Source: Candidatus Fermentibacteraceae bacterium | GTDB taxonomy: Bacteria; Fermentibacterota; Fermentibacteria; Fermentibacterales; JCC-6 | Length of the DNA: 6,341 nucleotides | Assembly: GCA_030596465.1 (NCBI GenBank) | Contig: JAUVJW010000123.1 | Location: 1 to 6,341, forward strand | Reading direction: 5' to 3' | Shown: positions 1 to 5,726 of the stretch, piece by piece | Layout: the number at the start of each line of letters is the position of its first letter | How positions within the stretch are numbered: position 1 is the first letter of the stretch | Position numbers and translations under genes: made by a program | The notes under the pieces: model-generated | The model's input: the letters and a program-made list of their open reading frames with translations, nothing else | Database searches by the model: none | Told to the model about the DNA's origin: nothing

Positions 1-7
1 AAATGTT

Positions 8-135
8 ATCGTACCGCTCGCTTCACAGCGACCCCATCGTCCAATGGTAAGGACACCGGCCTTTCACGCCGGCAATACGGGTTCGATCCCCGTTGGGGTC
101 GCCATTTTTTTTGCACAGATACATCATACCGCTCG
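8..135. repeat. 13-nt near-identical direct repeats flanking the tRNA
   Basis: ATCGTACCGCTCG (8-20) and ATCATACCGCTCG (123-135) match at 12 of 13 positions and bracket the tRNA gene. They could be traces of a duplicated tRNA leader or of an integration event, or could be chance. Confidence 0.4.
30..104 (+). tRNA. tRNA-Glu (anticodon UUC)
   Basis: This is a complete cloverleaf. The acceptor stem GACCCCA (30-36) pairs fully with TGGGGTC (94-100). The D stem GTCC (39-42) pairs with GGAC (51-54). The anticodon stem CCGGC (56-60) pairs with GCCGG (68-72) around the 7-nt loop CTTTCAC, which gives anticodon TTC at 63-65. The T stem ACGGG (77-81) pairs with CCCGT (89-93) around TTCGATC. The discriminator base is G101 and the CCA end is encoded (102-104). 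A run of eight T follows at 105-112 and may help end transcription, although no separate hairpin precedes it. Any promoter lies mostly upstream of the window. Confidence 0.98.
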
Positions 136-199
136 GAATGTGTTATTTTCATAAATGACAATGAGTTGACCCTTATGCATATTGCGGTGGAGGTTGATA

Positions 200-499
200 A
201 TGGGAATTGCAAACTCAATCGTAGAGAAACTCAGGGGTTACTGCCGTGCCCGTGGCATCAAGGTCATGTATCTGTTCGGTTCCTATGCCAGAGAAGAAGC
301 TACTCCCTTAAGCGATATCGATCTTTTGATAGAGTTTGAGAGGGACCTTCAGATCAGCTATCTTGACCTTCTTGAAATTAAGTACGACCTTGAAAACATA
401 ACAGGCACCAAAATCGATCTTGTTGAACAGGAAGCCATTGAAAATCCAATCCGCCGCAAAAGAATCATGGAAGAAAGAGTGCTTCTGTATGCTTCCTGA
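200..499 (+). CDS. MntA-type minimal nucleotidyltransferase (antitoxin of HepT/MntA type)
   Basis: This 99-aa protein is the size of a minimal nucleotidyltransferase. It carries the family signature: G27-S28, ten residues, then D39-x-D41 ('LFGSYAREEATPLSDIDLLI'), with a likely third metal ligand D73 in 'KIDLVE'. Characterised MntA proteins use ATP to modify a tyrosine on the HEPN toxin HepT and so neutralise it (type VII toxin-antitoxin). The start is ATG 200, because GGAGG at 189-193 sits 6 nt upstream. An in-frame TTG at 182 would put the ribosome site inside the gene. A weak extended -10 (TG-t-TATTTT, 141-149) could drive it. No full HepT follows, only a short overlapping ORF, so the usual partner is missing. 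The family call is firm. The role is inferred, since orphan MNT proteins may have other targets. Confidence 0.9.
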   Translation: MGIANSIVEKLRGYCRARGIKVMYLFGSYAREEATPLSDIDLLIEFERDLQISYLDLLEIKYDLENITGTKIDLVEQEAIENPIRRKRIMEERVLLYAS

Positions 500-629
500 G
501 AAAAGAATACAGGTAATTGAGAATGCCTGGCTATTTTTCTGCCCAGCTGTCTGCTATGGAAGCCTCTGCAACAACAGGAACATCTTTCATATATCTGGAA
601 CCGGCTTCTTCCATTGTGTTTTTCAGTAA
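489..629 (+). pseudogene. possible truncated start of a HepT-type (HEPN) partner
   Basis: An ATG at 489 overlaps the end of the nucleotidyltransferase gene by 11 nt, the tight spacing expected of a mntA-hepT pair. A purine-rich GGAAGAAAGAG lies at 470-480. The encoded peptide begins MLPEKRIQVIENA, a helical start compatible with HEPN toxins. From about residue 14 the frame runs antisense into the 3' end of the polymerase gene and stops at 629 after 46 aa. No RX4-6H catalytic motif of HepT is present. The simplest reading is a toxin gene cut away at its first codons, with the polymerase end now in its place. A chance ORF is the main alternative, because the recognisable part is only about 13 residues. 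Confidence 0.3.
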
Positions 630-2273
630 CAGCGCGGTTTCCTCTGCTTCTGATTCATCACACTCCAGCACGATCTCATCATGTATCACAGCTATTATGG
701 ATGTATCTGTGTTCTTCAGTACCACATGCAACATACCCAGTGCGTTTTTCAATATGTCCGCAGCGCTGCCCTGAACCGGGGTATTGTAACGAATAGACAT
801 TCCAGATTCTCTGCTGTATGTGTGTTTTCTGCCTGCCAGTGTCCTGGAAGTACCGGGTTTGTTCTTCTGCAGATCTTTGTGCCAGGAATCTAATCCCCTG
901 TATCCCGCAAAGAATCTTTTCTTAAACAACTCTGCCTCATCCATAGACATTTCTACACCGTATGTTTCAAGTGCATAAGCTTTCAGACCTGCAACTCCCA
1001 TGCCGAATACCAGGCCGAAATTCACTGCTTTTGCTGCCTGTCTCTCTTTCTTCGTGATCACCCCTATCTGTTTTTGAAGAACCAGTGCTGCTGTCAATCT
1101 GTGAAGATCCTCACCATTCCGGTATGCCTCTATCATTCTGGGATCACCTGATATCTGTGCTATCACCCGCAACTCAATCTGCGAATAATCCGCAATTATC
1201 ATTTTTCTCCCCGGTGGTGCTGCAAAACACTCACGGAAAGCCTGCCCTCTGGGAATCTGCTGAATGTTTGGCCCGCCGCAACTCATACGCCCGCTCCATG
1301 CTCCTATCTGGCTGTAGTGTGGGTGCAGCCTTCCGGTGGATCTGTTTATCTGTCTGGGTATCGAACGCAAAAAACTTGACAGAGCCTTGGATGCTGTTCT
1401 GTATTTCAACAGGGAAACAACAATTGGATGCCGGCTGTAATGAGCCAGGCTGTGTTTCGACGTGTTCTCTACATCTATACCGTTATCATTCAGCATTTTC
1501 AAAACCTGTTTGGTGCTGTTTGCGTTATGCCCATAGCTTTTATGGTGGCCAAACAGATCTAATTGCACTGCGGGAAAACCAATGAAGGGATATAATTCTG
1601 CAAGAGCCTCAGTCTTTGCCTGTTCTGTTTCCAGGCGCAAGACAGACCATTTCTTCCTGTCCAGATAGATCCCGTCATATTCTATTGATGCTACTGCATA
1701 TACACAGGCAAATTCCAAACGGGCAACTTCAATCAGATGGTGTTTCTTTATTTCGCCCAATAACTGATGTCTCAACTCTAGCAATATCTCCGCATCCTTT
1801 GCGGCGTAATTCAGTTGATTTGTGGATAACTGCAGGGAAAAATCACTCTTCTGTTCCTCTTTAGACAAGAGCTGGCCCAGGTAGTGCTCTGCAAGAGAAG
1901 CCAGCCCGGCACTTCGCGGGCCGCCGGATGTTCTAAGCAGCCTGGCTGCAAGCATTGTATCGAAGATCCATCCGGAAACTGAGATATTTTCTGATCTTAA
2001 GAACTTCAGATCAAACTTGGCATTCTGAAATATCTTTATCGACTGTGATGTAAGTATCGCAGAGATCTTTTCTGCTGCCTCCGGTAAAAGCTTAAAACAG
2101 TCAAAGATCACTGTTGCATTGCCTTCAACGGCTATTTGAATTAATCTTAGTCTTGAAGTGTGAGGATCCAGCCCTGTTGTCTCTGTATCCACCGCTATTA
2201 TCTCTGCCGATAACAACTCTGCAGATACAGCATCAAGCTGATCCACCGAATCGATCAGTACCCATTTCTTCAT
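531..2273 (-). CDS. family A DNA polymerase with 3'-5' exonuclease, no 5' nuclease domain
   Basis: This 580-aa enzyme should extend DNA and proofread. The exonuclease domain (about residues 1-180) has all three motifs: D29-x-E31 in 'VDTETTGLDP', N84-xxx-D88 in 'NAKFD' and Y156-xxx-D160 in 'YAAKD'. The polymerase domain (about 190-580) has 'SGRMS' at 327-331, motif A 'DYSQIELR' (D362, steric-gate E367), motif B (R411, K415, F419), 'QGSAAD' at 501-506 and motif C H531-D532-E533. The position of E. coli Tyr766 is Phe423. The N-terminal flap/5' nuclease domain of ordinary Pol I is absent, which explains the length (about 580 against roughly 900 aa). It starts directly in the exonuclease domain, with GGA 8 nt before the ATG. 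Such short forms occur in phages, plasmids and several bacterial phyla. I do not call it polA, because it may sit beside a full Pol I elsewhere. Confidence 0.95.
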   Translation of the reverse strand: MKKWVLIDSVDQLDAVSAELLSAEIIAVDTETTGLDPHTSRLRLIQIAVEGNATVIFDCFKLLPEAAEKISAILTSQSIKIFQNAKFDLKFLRSENISVSGWIFDTMLAARLLRTSGGPRSAGLASLAEHYLGQLLSKEEQKSDFSLQLSTNQLNYAAKDAEILLELRHQLLGEIKKHHLIEVARLEFACVYAVASIEYDGIYLDRKKWSVLRLETEQAKTEALAELYPFIGFPAVQLDLFGHHKSYGHNANSTKQVLKMLNDNGIDVENTSKHSLAHYSRHPIVVSLLKYRTASKALSSFLRSIPRQINRSTGRLHPHYSQIGAWSGRMSCGGPNIQQIPRGQAFRECFAAPPGRKMIIADYSQIELRVIAQISGDPRMIEAYRNGEDLHRLTAALVLQKQIGVITKKERQAAKAVNFGLVFGMGVAGLKAYALETYGVEMSMDEAELFKKRFFAGYRGLDSWHKDLQKNKPGTSRTLAGRKHTYSRESGMSIRYNTPVQGSAADILKNALGMLHVVLKNTDTSIIAVIHDEIVLECDESEAEETALLLKNTMEEAGSRYMKDVPVVAEASIADSWAEK

Positions 2274-2302
2274 TGCATAGATCCATCCTGAAGATTTGTC
2301 TT

Positions 2303-2332
2303 GTTATATAACTATGAATCAATTCAACTCAA
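2303..2332 (-). promoter_or_regulatory. predicted sigma70-type promoter of the polymerase gene
   Basis: Reading the minus strand, TTGAGT (2327-2332) is the -35 and TATAAC (2303-2308) the -10, with an 18-nt spacer. TATATA one helical step away, at 16 nt, is an alternative. The start codon lies at 2273, leaving a leader of roughly 20-25 nt. A palindrome, TGAAT-CA-ATTCA (2315-2326), fills the spacer next to the -35 and could be an operator. This is judged from consensus and position only. Confidence 0.4.
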
Positions 2333-2362
2333 ACTGAATTTTTCACTTCCATTCCACAACTA

Positions 2363-2391
2363 TTGAAGCAAACCACCTGTGCAATTAGTAT
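2363..2391 (+). promoter_or_regulatory. predicted promoter of the tandem acetyltransferase gene
   Basis: TTGAAG (2363-2368) and TAGTAT (2386-2391) each match four of six consensus bases and are separated by an ideal 17 nt. Transcription would start near 2398, about 50 nt before ATG 2450. The match is modest. It is supported mainly by lying in the only intergenic space between two divergent genes. Confidence 0.28.
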
Positions 2392-2449
2392 CTTACATAA
2401 AATGCTGTTTGTATTTCAGAAACAAAACCGTTAAACTCGAGAGGAAAAC

Positions 2450-3508
2450 ATGCAGGTTGATTTCAGTATTCTTCCTTTCTCTCCCGATTCAGCAGGCCAA
2501 CGGGAGATCAATGCGTGGTATGTTCTCAAAACTGCCATGCGACGCGAGGTTCTTCCGGAAGACCCTGTGTTCTCCTGTAACGAACTTGTTCAGAACAGAC
2601 TGGCTTTCGATAACATCTACGAATCCAGAGACTGGGTAGCCTGGGATTCTTCCGAAGACGTAATGTTAGGCCACTGCATGGCTTACACTTCCAGAACGCT
2701 ATTGAACAATAAAACAGCCATATTCGCCATTGATGTTCTCAGATCTTATCGGTGCCAGGGACTGGGAAATGCATTCCTGCGATTAATTACAAAGGCAGCA
2801 GAAACCTCTGGCAGAACTCTTCTACGGGGTTACTCCAATGATCGGTGCGCAGCCGGAGCAGCTTTTCTTGAAAGGGTTGGAGCTGTGGCCGTTCTGAAGA
2901 GTCATCAGAACCGGTTACTGCTGAAAGATCTGGACCGAAGTATTATCCAGCGGTGGTTGGATCTTCCCGATGAATCCGCCTTCAAGATAACTGTAAAAGA
3001 ATGGAGAGGCGGAATCCCTGAGGAACACCTTCAGGAAATCACTGACTTCTACCAGACAGTTTATGACGCAGAGCCTCAAACCGAAGGATCTGAAAGAGAA
3101 AGATACCGATACACTCCGGAAAATGTACTCCTGGGTGAAAAGAAATGTCTTGCAGGGGGCAGAAAGAGGATCATCGTCTATGCAATGGCTGATCACAACA
3201 ACAAGCTGACAGGCCTCACCGAAATTACCTGGTCGCCTTCCCGGCCTTCCATTCTTTCTCAGGGATACACCGCAGTGCTGCCTGACTTCAGAGGCAAAGG
3301 CATCGGGAAAAGGCTTAAGGCTGAGATGCTTGAAAGAATTCTGCGTGAGCTGCCACAGGCAGAATTAATTCGAGCCGGGAATAATAACTCTAACAGCGCC
3401 ATACTTAATATCAACACCGAGCTTGGGTTCAGACATTTCACCGCCACAACCACCTGGCAGGCGACAACAGAAACTGTTAAGAAATACCTGGCCTCGAAAG
3501 ATGAATAA
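2450..3508 (+). CDS. tandem-domain GNAT family N-acetyltransferase
   Basis: The protein is 352 aa with two GNAT folds in a row. The first (about residues 1-160) has the acetyl-CoA loop RCQGLG at 101-106 after the strand 'FAIDVL', and ends in 'AAFLERVGAVAV'. The second (about 180-340) has the clearer loop RGKGIG at 281-286 after 'YTAVLPDF', with 'NNNSNSAILNINTELGF' at 311-327 as the usual C-terminal helix and strand. GNAT enzymes move an acyl group from acyl-CoA to an amine. Twin-domain members include mycothiol synthase and many uncharacterised enzymes, often with one domain inactive. The substrate cannot be read from this sequence. The protein is predicted soluble, with no signal peptide. 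GAGG at 2441-2444 lies 5 nt before the ATG. It stands alone, divergent from the polymerase gene. Confidence 0.9.
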   Translation: MQVDFSILPFSPDSAGQREINAWYVLKTAMRREVLPEDPVFSCNELVQNRLAFDNIYESRDWVAWDSSEDVMLGHCMAYTSRTLLNNKTAIFAIDVLRSYRCQGLGNAFLRLITKAAETSGRTLLRGYSNDRCAAGAAFLERVGAVAVLKSHQNRLLLKDLDRSIIQRWLDLPDESAFKITVKEWRGGIPEEHLQEITDFYQTVYDAEPQTEGSERERYRYTPENVLLGEKKCLAGGRKRIIVYAMADHNNKLTGLTEITWSPSRPSILSQGYTAVLPDFRGKGIGKRLKAEMLERILRELPQAELIRAGNNNSNSAILNINTELGFRHFTATTTWQATTETVKKYLASKDE

Positions 3509-3697
3509 CTAACCCGGATCCATCACAGTGTATAAGCCCGGAGGAAGAAAAGTTACATCCAACTGCTGATGAAATATTCCCGAACCCTCTCTGCTATAAA
3601 CTCTTCTTCCGCCAATGCTGTAAATATCCAGTGAGATTGTTCCTGCACAACCGGACTGGATGGTGATTCCCTCCTGGTTCCCCGCTGGAGATGTATG
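3509..3697 (-). pseudogene. remnant of a secretion-tail (T9SS/FlgD-like) domain
   Basis: The minus strand reads open for 62 codons between a TGA (3698-3700) and a TAG (3509-3511), with no plausible start. Pieces of the translation are 'SPAGNQEGITIQSG', 'GTISLDIYSIGGRRVYS' and 'FLPPGLYTV'. This is the layout of C-terminal sorting domains: a Pro/Asn opening, a beta strand, 'DIYSIGGRRV' like 'VYDVSGRQI' in the endonuclease nearby, then 'LPPGLYTV'. The fragment begins almost exactly at the domain start and stops about a strand early ('GLYTVMDPG'), so both the secreted body and the last residues are missing. Its stop abuts the acetyltransferase stop with no gap. I infer a broken remnant of a secreted-protein gene. 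Confidence 0.6.
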
Positions 3698-3735
3698 TCA
3701 GGTGATAATAGAACTCTCAGGGAATTGGAAGCTGA

Positions 3736-4113
3736 CTATTCCCGAATGAAGAAATACAGCCCGAAACCGCCTTTTGAAATCAGAGCAATGCACACCAGAG
3801 CAATGATCCATTCTGCAGTTGGGTCATATTTACGCAGCAACCCATACATACCGAAGAGAGATATAAGAATCACTCTCCATGTATATAAAACTACTTTTCT
3901 CTCTAAGTATTCTTCTCGTTCATCAGGTTTGTAACCCCTGTCGATAAAAAATACTGATATGAATAATGGCAAAGCTGAAATCCCCAGAATGTAAAGGTAA
4001 TGGCCGTTTACAAGTATATTCTTATCCCAGAACAAACTCAGTGCAGCGAATAGAATCCCATTGCCAAGGTTAACTGCGGACCCTAGAATGTTGTTCCCCT
4101 TTATTGATTTCAT
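3736..4113 (-). CDS. small four-helix membrane protein paired with an Xre repressor
   Basis: This 125-aa protein is very hydrophobic. Likely membrane helices are residues 9-28, 38-57, 73-91 and 99-122. The loop after helix 2 carries 'DEREEYLERK' (64-73), a charged motif common in small membrane proteins encoded beside Xre/YozG-like regulators; their exact function is mostly unknown. The start is ATG 4113, 1 nt after the regulator's TGA, with GGAGG (4123-4127) inside the regulator's last codons, so the two are translationally coupled. A longer reading from 4161 would overlap the regulator and add a charged tail unlike a membrane protein start. By analogy with repressor/membrane-protein pairs that sense signals at the membrane, it may modulate the repressor. 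That is inference. Confidence 0.75.
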   Translation of the reverse strand: MKSIKGNNILGSAVNLGNGILFAALSLFWDKNILVNGHYLYILGISALPLFISVFFIDRGYKPDEREEYLERKVVLYTWRVILISLFGMYGLLRKYDPTAEWIIALVCIALISKGGFGLYFFIRE

Positions 4114-4114
4114 A

Positions 4115-4321
4115 TCACTCTTCCTCCTCAAGCTTGAACACCTCGTCAACAGGTACTTCAAAAAACTCTGCTATTTTCAACGCCGTAACAATCGAAGGGT
4201 TGAATTTTCCACGTTCAATTGAATTCACAGTCTGCCTGCTGAGGCCTACCCCATCCGCAAGGTGTTTCTGACTGATTTCTTTCTCCGCACGGAGAATCCG
4301 GAGCCTGTTCTTCAGTCTCAT
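4115..4321 (-). CDS. Xre-family helix-turn-helix regulator (YozG-like, short)
   Basis: The 68-aa protein is almost entirely a Cro/C1-type HTH. 'RLRILRAEKEISQKHLADGV' forms the first two helices, 'LSRQTVNSIERGKFNPS' the recognition helix and turn, and 'ALKIAEFFEVPVDEVF' the closing helices before an acidic tail (EEEE). The start is ATG 4321, with GGGAG at 4327-4331 and a 5-nt spacer. An upstream in-frame TTG (4339) would place this ribosome site inside the gene. It is the first gene of a two-gene operon with the membrane protein. Two palindromes around its promoter suggest that it represses itself. Regulators of this short type usually act as dimers on their own operon. Confidence 0.92.
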   Translation of the reverse strand: MRLKNRLRILRAEKEISQKHLADGVGLSRQTVNSIERGKFNPSIVTALKIAEFFEVPVDEVFKLEEEE

Positions 4322-4340
4322 TTCAACTCCCTTCTCCAAG

Positions 4341-4369
4341 AATGTAGCTTATCATAGACATAGTGTCAA
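4341..4369 (-). promoter_or_regulatory. promoter of the Xre/membrane-protein operon
   Basis: On the minus strand a perfect -35 TTGACA (4364-4369) and a -10 TACATT (4341-4346) are separated by 17 nt. Transcription would begin near 4334, giving a leader of only about 13 nt that contains the ribosome site. The promoter-proximal palindrome overlaps the -35, so a bound repressor would block RNA polymerase. Confidence 0.6.
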
Positions 4370-4388
4370 GCCTTATAGACATTATGAC
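4357..4388. promoter_or_regulatory. paired palindromic operators, GACA-TAG-TGTC and GACAT-T-ATGAC
   Basis: The first site, GACATAGTGTC (4357-4367), is a perfect inverted repeat. The second, GACATTATGAC (4378-4388), is the same palindrome with one mismatch. Both begin within the direct repeat ATAGACAT (4354-4361 and 4375-4382). Their centres are exactly 21 bp apart, two turns of the helix, so two repressor dimers would bind on the same face. The first overlaps the -35 and the second lies just upstream. The likely ligand is the Xre protein encoded immediately downstream. Confidence 0.6.
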
Positions 4389-4544
4389 TAGTACGCGCTA
4401 CACCGGTTAGCACGTGATGTTTCTATTGAGGGATTACACTCCGTATCAATATCTTCCGCTGGTGATAACCCTGGACTCGCCGCTTGAGGGTCACAGCAAT
4501 GCGATAAATATTTAGGAGACAATAAATAACCATCCGGGTTCAGA
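4389..4544. other. intergenic stretch with no convincing feature
   Basis: This lies between the regulator's operator and the endonuclease stop. Neither strand shows a hairpin with a T-run, so no terminator for the endonuclease is seen. A 32-codon plus-strand ORF (4417-4515) and an open minus-strand frame of about 50 codons exist, but neither has a ribosome site or a sequence I recognise. They could be eroded gene pieces. Confidence 0.4.
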
Positions 4545-5633
4545 TCACTGGCCTGTGCAAACCATCCTTAAAGCTGTACTGGAAGAAGAGGTATTCAAAA
4601 CTGCAAAGTAGATGCCGGGTGATACAACTGCCCCACTTTGATCAGCTCCAGACCAGACGGCCTGATGGTCACCTGCTGTGGCATGAACGCCATCCTGCAG
4701 GGTAGAGATCTGTCTGCCGCTCACATCGTATACATGCAGTGAAACTGTTTCATTAAATGCGAGGCTGTAGCTGATAACGGCATTTGATGTAAACGGGTTT
4801 GGCGATATCCTGAAAAAGAACATACCCGGCTCAGCCCCCTGGTTGACACCGGACGGGTCGTAAATGTACTGCACGTATTCAGGATGATCTATGAAGGGAT
4901 TCCGGTTGTTCTGAATGTCATAAACCGCTTCATTGCGGTCCAGTTCCTTATCGCTTACGGGATCGCTCTGGTGCCAGCCCATAAGCAAATCTACTGCCCA
5001 GTCTTCAAGGTCGGCACCGTCGGTCATGGCGCTTCCCGGCCAACTGCTGTCCTCTCCCTTGTATCTGGTAGCCATATAGAAATAATTTCTGGCGAAATCA
5101 CCTTTGTATGTGTCGATGGGTTCAAAAGCCATTCCAGAGTAACCGGGGGTTACAGAGTATCCCAGTCGGCTGCCGTTCTGCGATACCCAGGTGGTACTTC
5201 CTACTTCCGCATAAGGGTAGTTGCTTCTTCGGTTGTTTACATAGATATCTGTGGGAACTATCTGGAACAAATCGGTGTACATTGGTGACACATTCCCGCC
5301 GAACCAGCTCTTGGGCCAGGAGTGCTCTCTATTGTAGCCTTCTCCCTCCCCGCTGGCGGAACCGCCTTCATCATAGCCGAGCCTGTAGTTGAAGTTAGAG
5401 TACATATCCCAGACATAGTACTCGTTACCATACTTGTCATCGGTGGTGTAAAATGCTTCCCATAGATAGTCATAGCTTTTTACTGTGTGATTATCAATGA
5501 TGTTATGAAGAGCCCACTGCAACGCTTCCCCGGAAAGCCCCTGAGCGGAATCGTAGTATCCGGGTGGAATTTGTGCGGTGGAAACCAGCGGGAGAAGAAG
5601 AGTAACAATCAGTGCATATCTTTTCATTGCCAT
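4545..5633 (-). CDS. secreted endonuclease I with C-terminal sorting-type domain
   Basis: This 362-aa nuclease is predicted to be exported. Residues 3-20 form a signal peptide (MKRYALIV, hydrophobic core, cleavage likely after 'VSTA'). The endonuclease I (beta-beta-alpha-metal) domain spans about 35-255: 'NREHSWPKSWFG' (101-112) with H104 the likely general base and E103 beside it; 'VPTDIYVNNRRSNYPYAEVG' with an Asn metal ligand in 'NNRRSN' (133-138); 'GDFARNYFYMATRY' (178-191); and 'NRNPFIDHPEYV' (243-254). 'DLFQIVPTD' departs from the more usual 'DLHHL.PTD'. Residues 274-362 are a FlgD-like/T9SS tail ('SPNPF', 'VYDVSGRQI', 'SPGIYF'), which suggests surface attachment or release by a type IX-like route. 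The start is ATG 5633, 6 nt after GAGAGG (5640-5645). It probably degrades extracellular DNA or RNA for nutrients. Confidence 0.93.
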   Translation of the reverse strand: MAMKRYALIVTLLLPLVSTAQIPPGYYDSAQGLSGEALQWALHNIIDNHTVKSYDYLWEAFYTTDDKYGNEYYVWDMYSNFNYRLGYDEGGSASGEGEGYNREHSWPKSWFGGNVSPMYTDLFQIVPTDIYVNNRRSNYPYAEVGSTTWVSQNGSRLGYSVTPGYSGMAFEPIDTYKGDFARNYFYMATRYKGEDSSWPGSAMTDGADLEDWAVDLLMGWHQSDPVSDKELDRNEAVYDIQNNRNPFIDHPEYVQYIYDPSGVNQGAEPGMFFFRISPNPFTSNAVISYSLAFNETVSLHVYDVSGRQISTLQDGVHATAGDHQAVWSGADQSGAVVSPGIYFAVLNTSSSSTALRMVCTGQ

Positions 5634-5677
5634 GGGACGCCTCTCGTTCATGCCATTGGTAAAGTTTCTTCGTTGCA

Positions 5678-5706
5678 ATAATAGCACCAAAGCACGAAAA
5701 TTACAA
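5678..5706 (-). promoter_or_regulatory. predicted promoter of the endonuclease gene
   Basis: On the minus strand TTGTAA (5701-5706) and TATTAT (5678-5683, five of six consensus bases) are separated by 17 nt. This predicts a start near 5671 and a 38-nt leader. The promoter lies in the 93-bp gap after the sensor-kinase stop, so the nuclease can be made independently of the kinase gene upstream. Confidence 0.5.
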
Positions 5707-5726
5707 AGCTGATATCTGCGGTACTG

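Noticed and set aside
105..112. T8 run after the tRNA as an intrinsic terminator
   Set aside because: No dedicated GC hairpin directly precedes it. Only the tRNA fold itself is available, so a terminator is not claimed.
150..177. CATAA…TTATG inverted repeat upstream of the nucleotidyltransferase gene
   Set aside because: Arms are only 5 bp with an 18-nt loop, which is expected by chance.
1085..1585. 166-codon plus-strand ORF inside the polymerase gene
   Set aside because: It lies antisense to conserved polymerase motifs, shows no domain, and is a shadow of the real reading frame.
3695..3934. 79-codon plus-strand ORF starting after the sorting-tail remnant
   Set aside because: It is antisense to the membrane protein gene, has no domain, and is judged a shadow ORF.
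4417..4515. 32-codon plus-strand ORF and an overlapping open minus-strand frame of about 50 codons
   Set aside because: No ribosome site, no recognisable motif, and opposite strands are both open by chance at this length. Kept only as an unexplained gap.
4884..5288. 134-codon plus-strand ORF inside the endonuclease gene
   Set aside because: It is antisense to the conserved nuclease core, and its composition follows from the opposite strand's codons.
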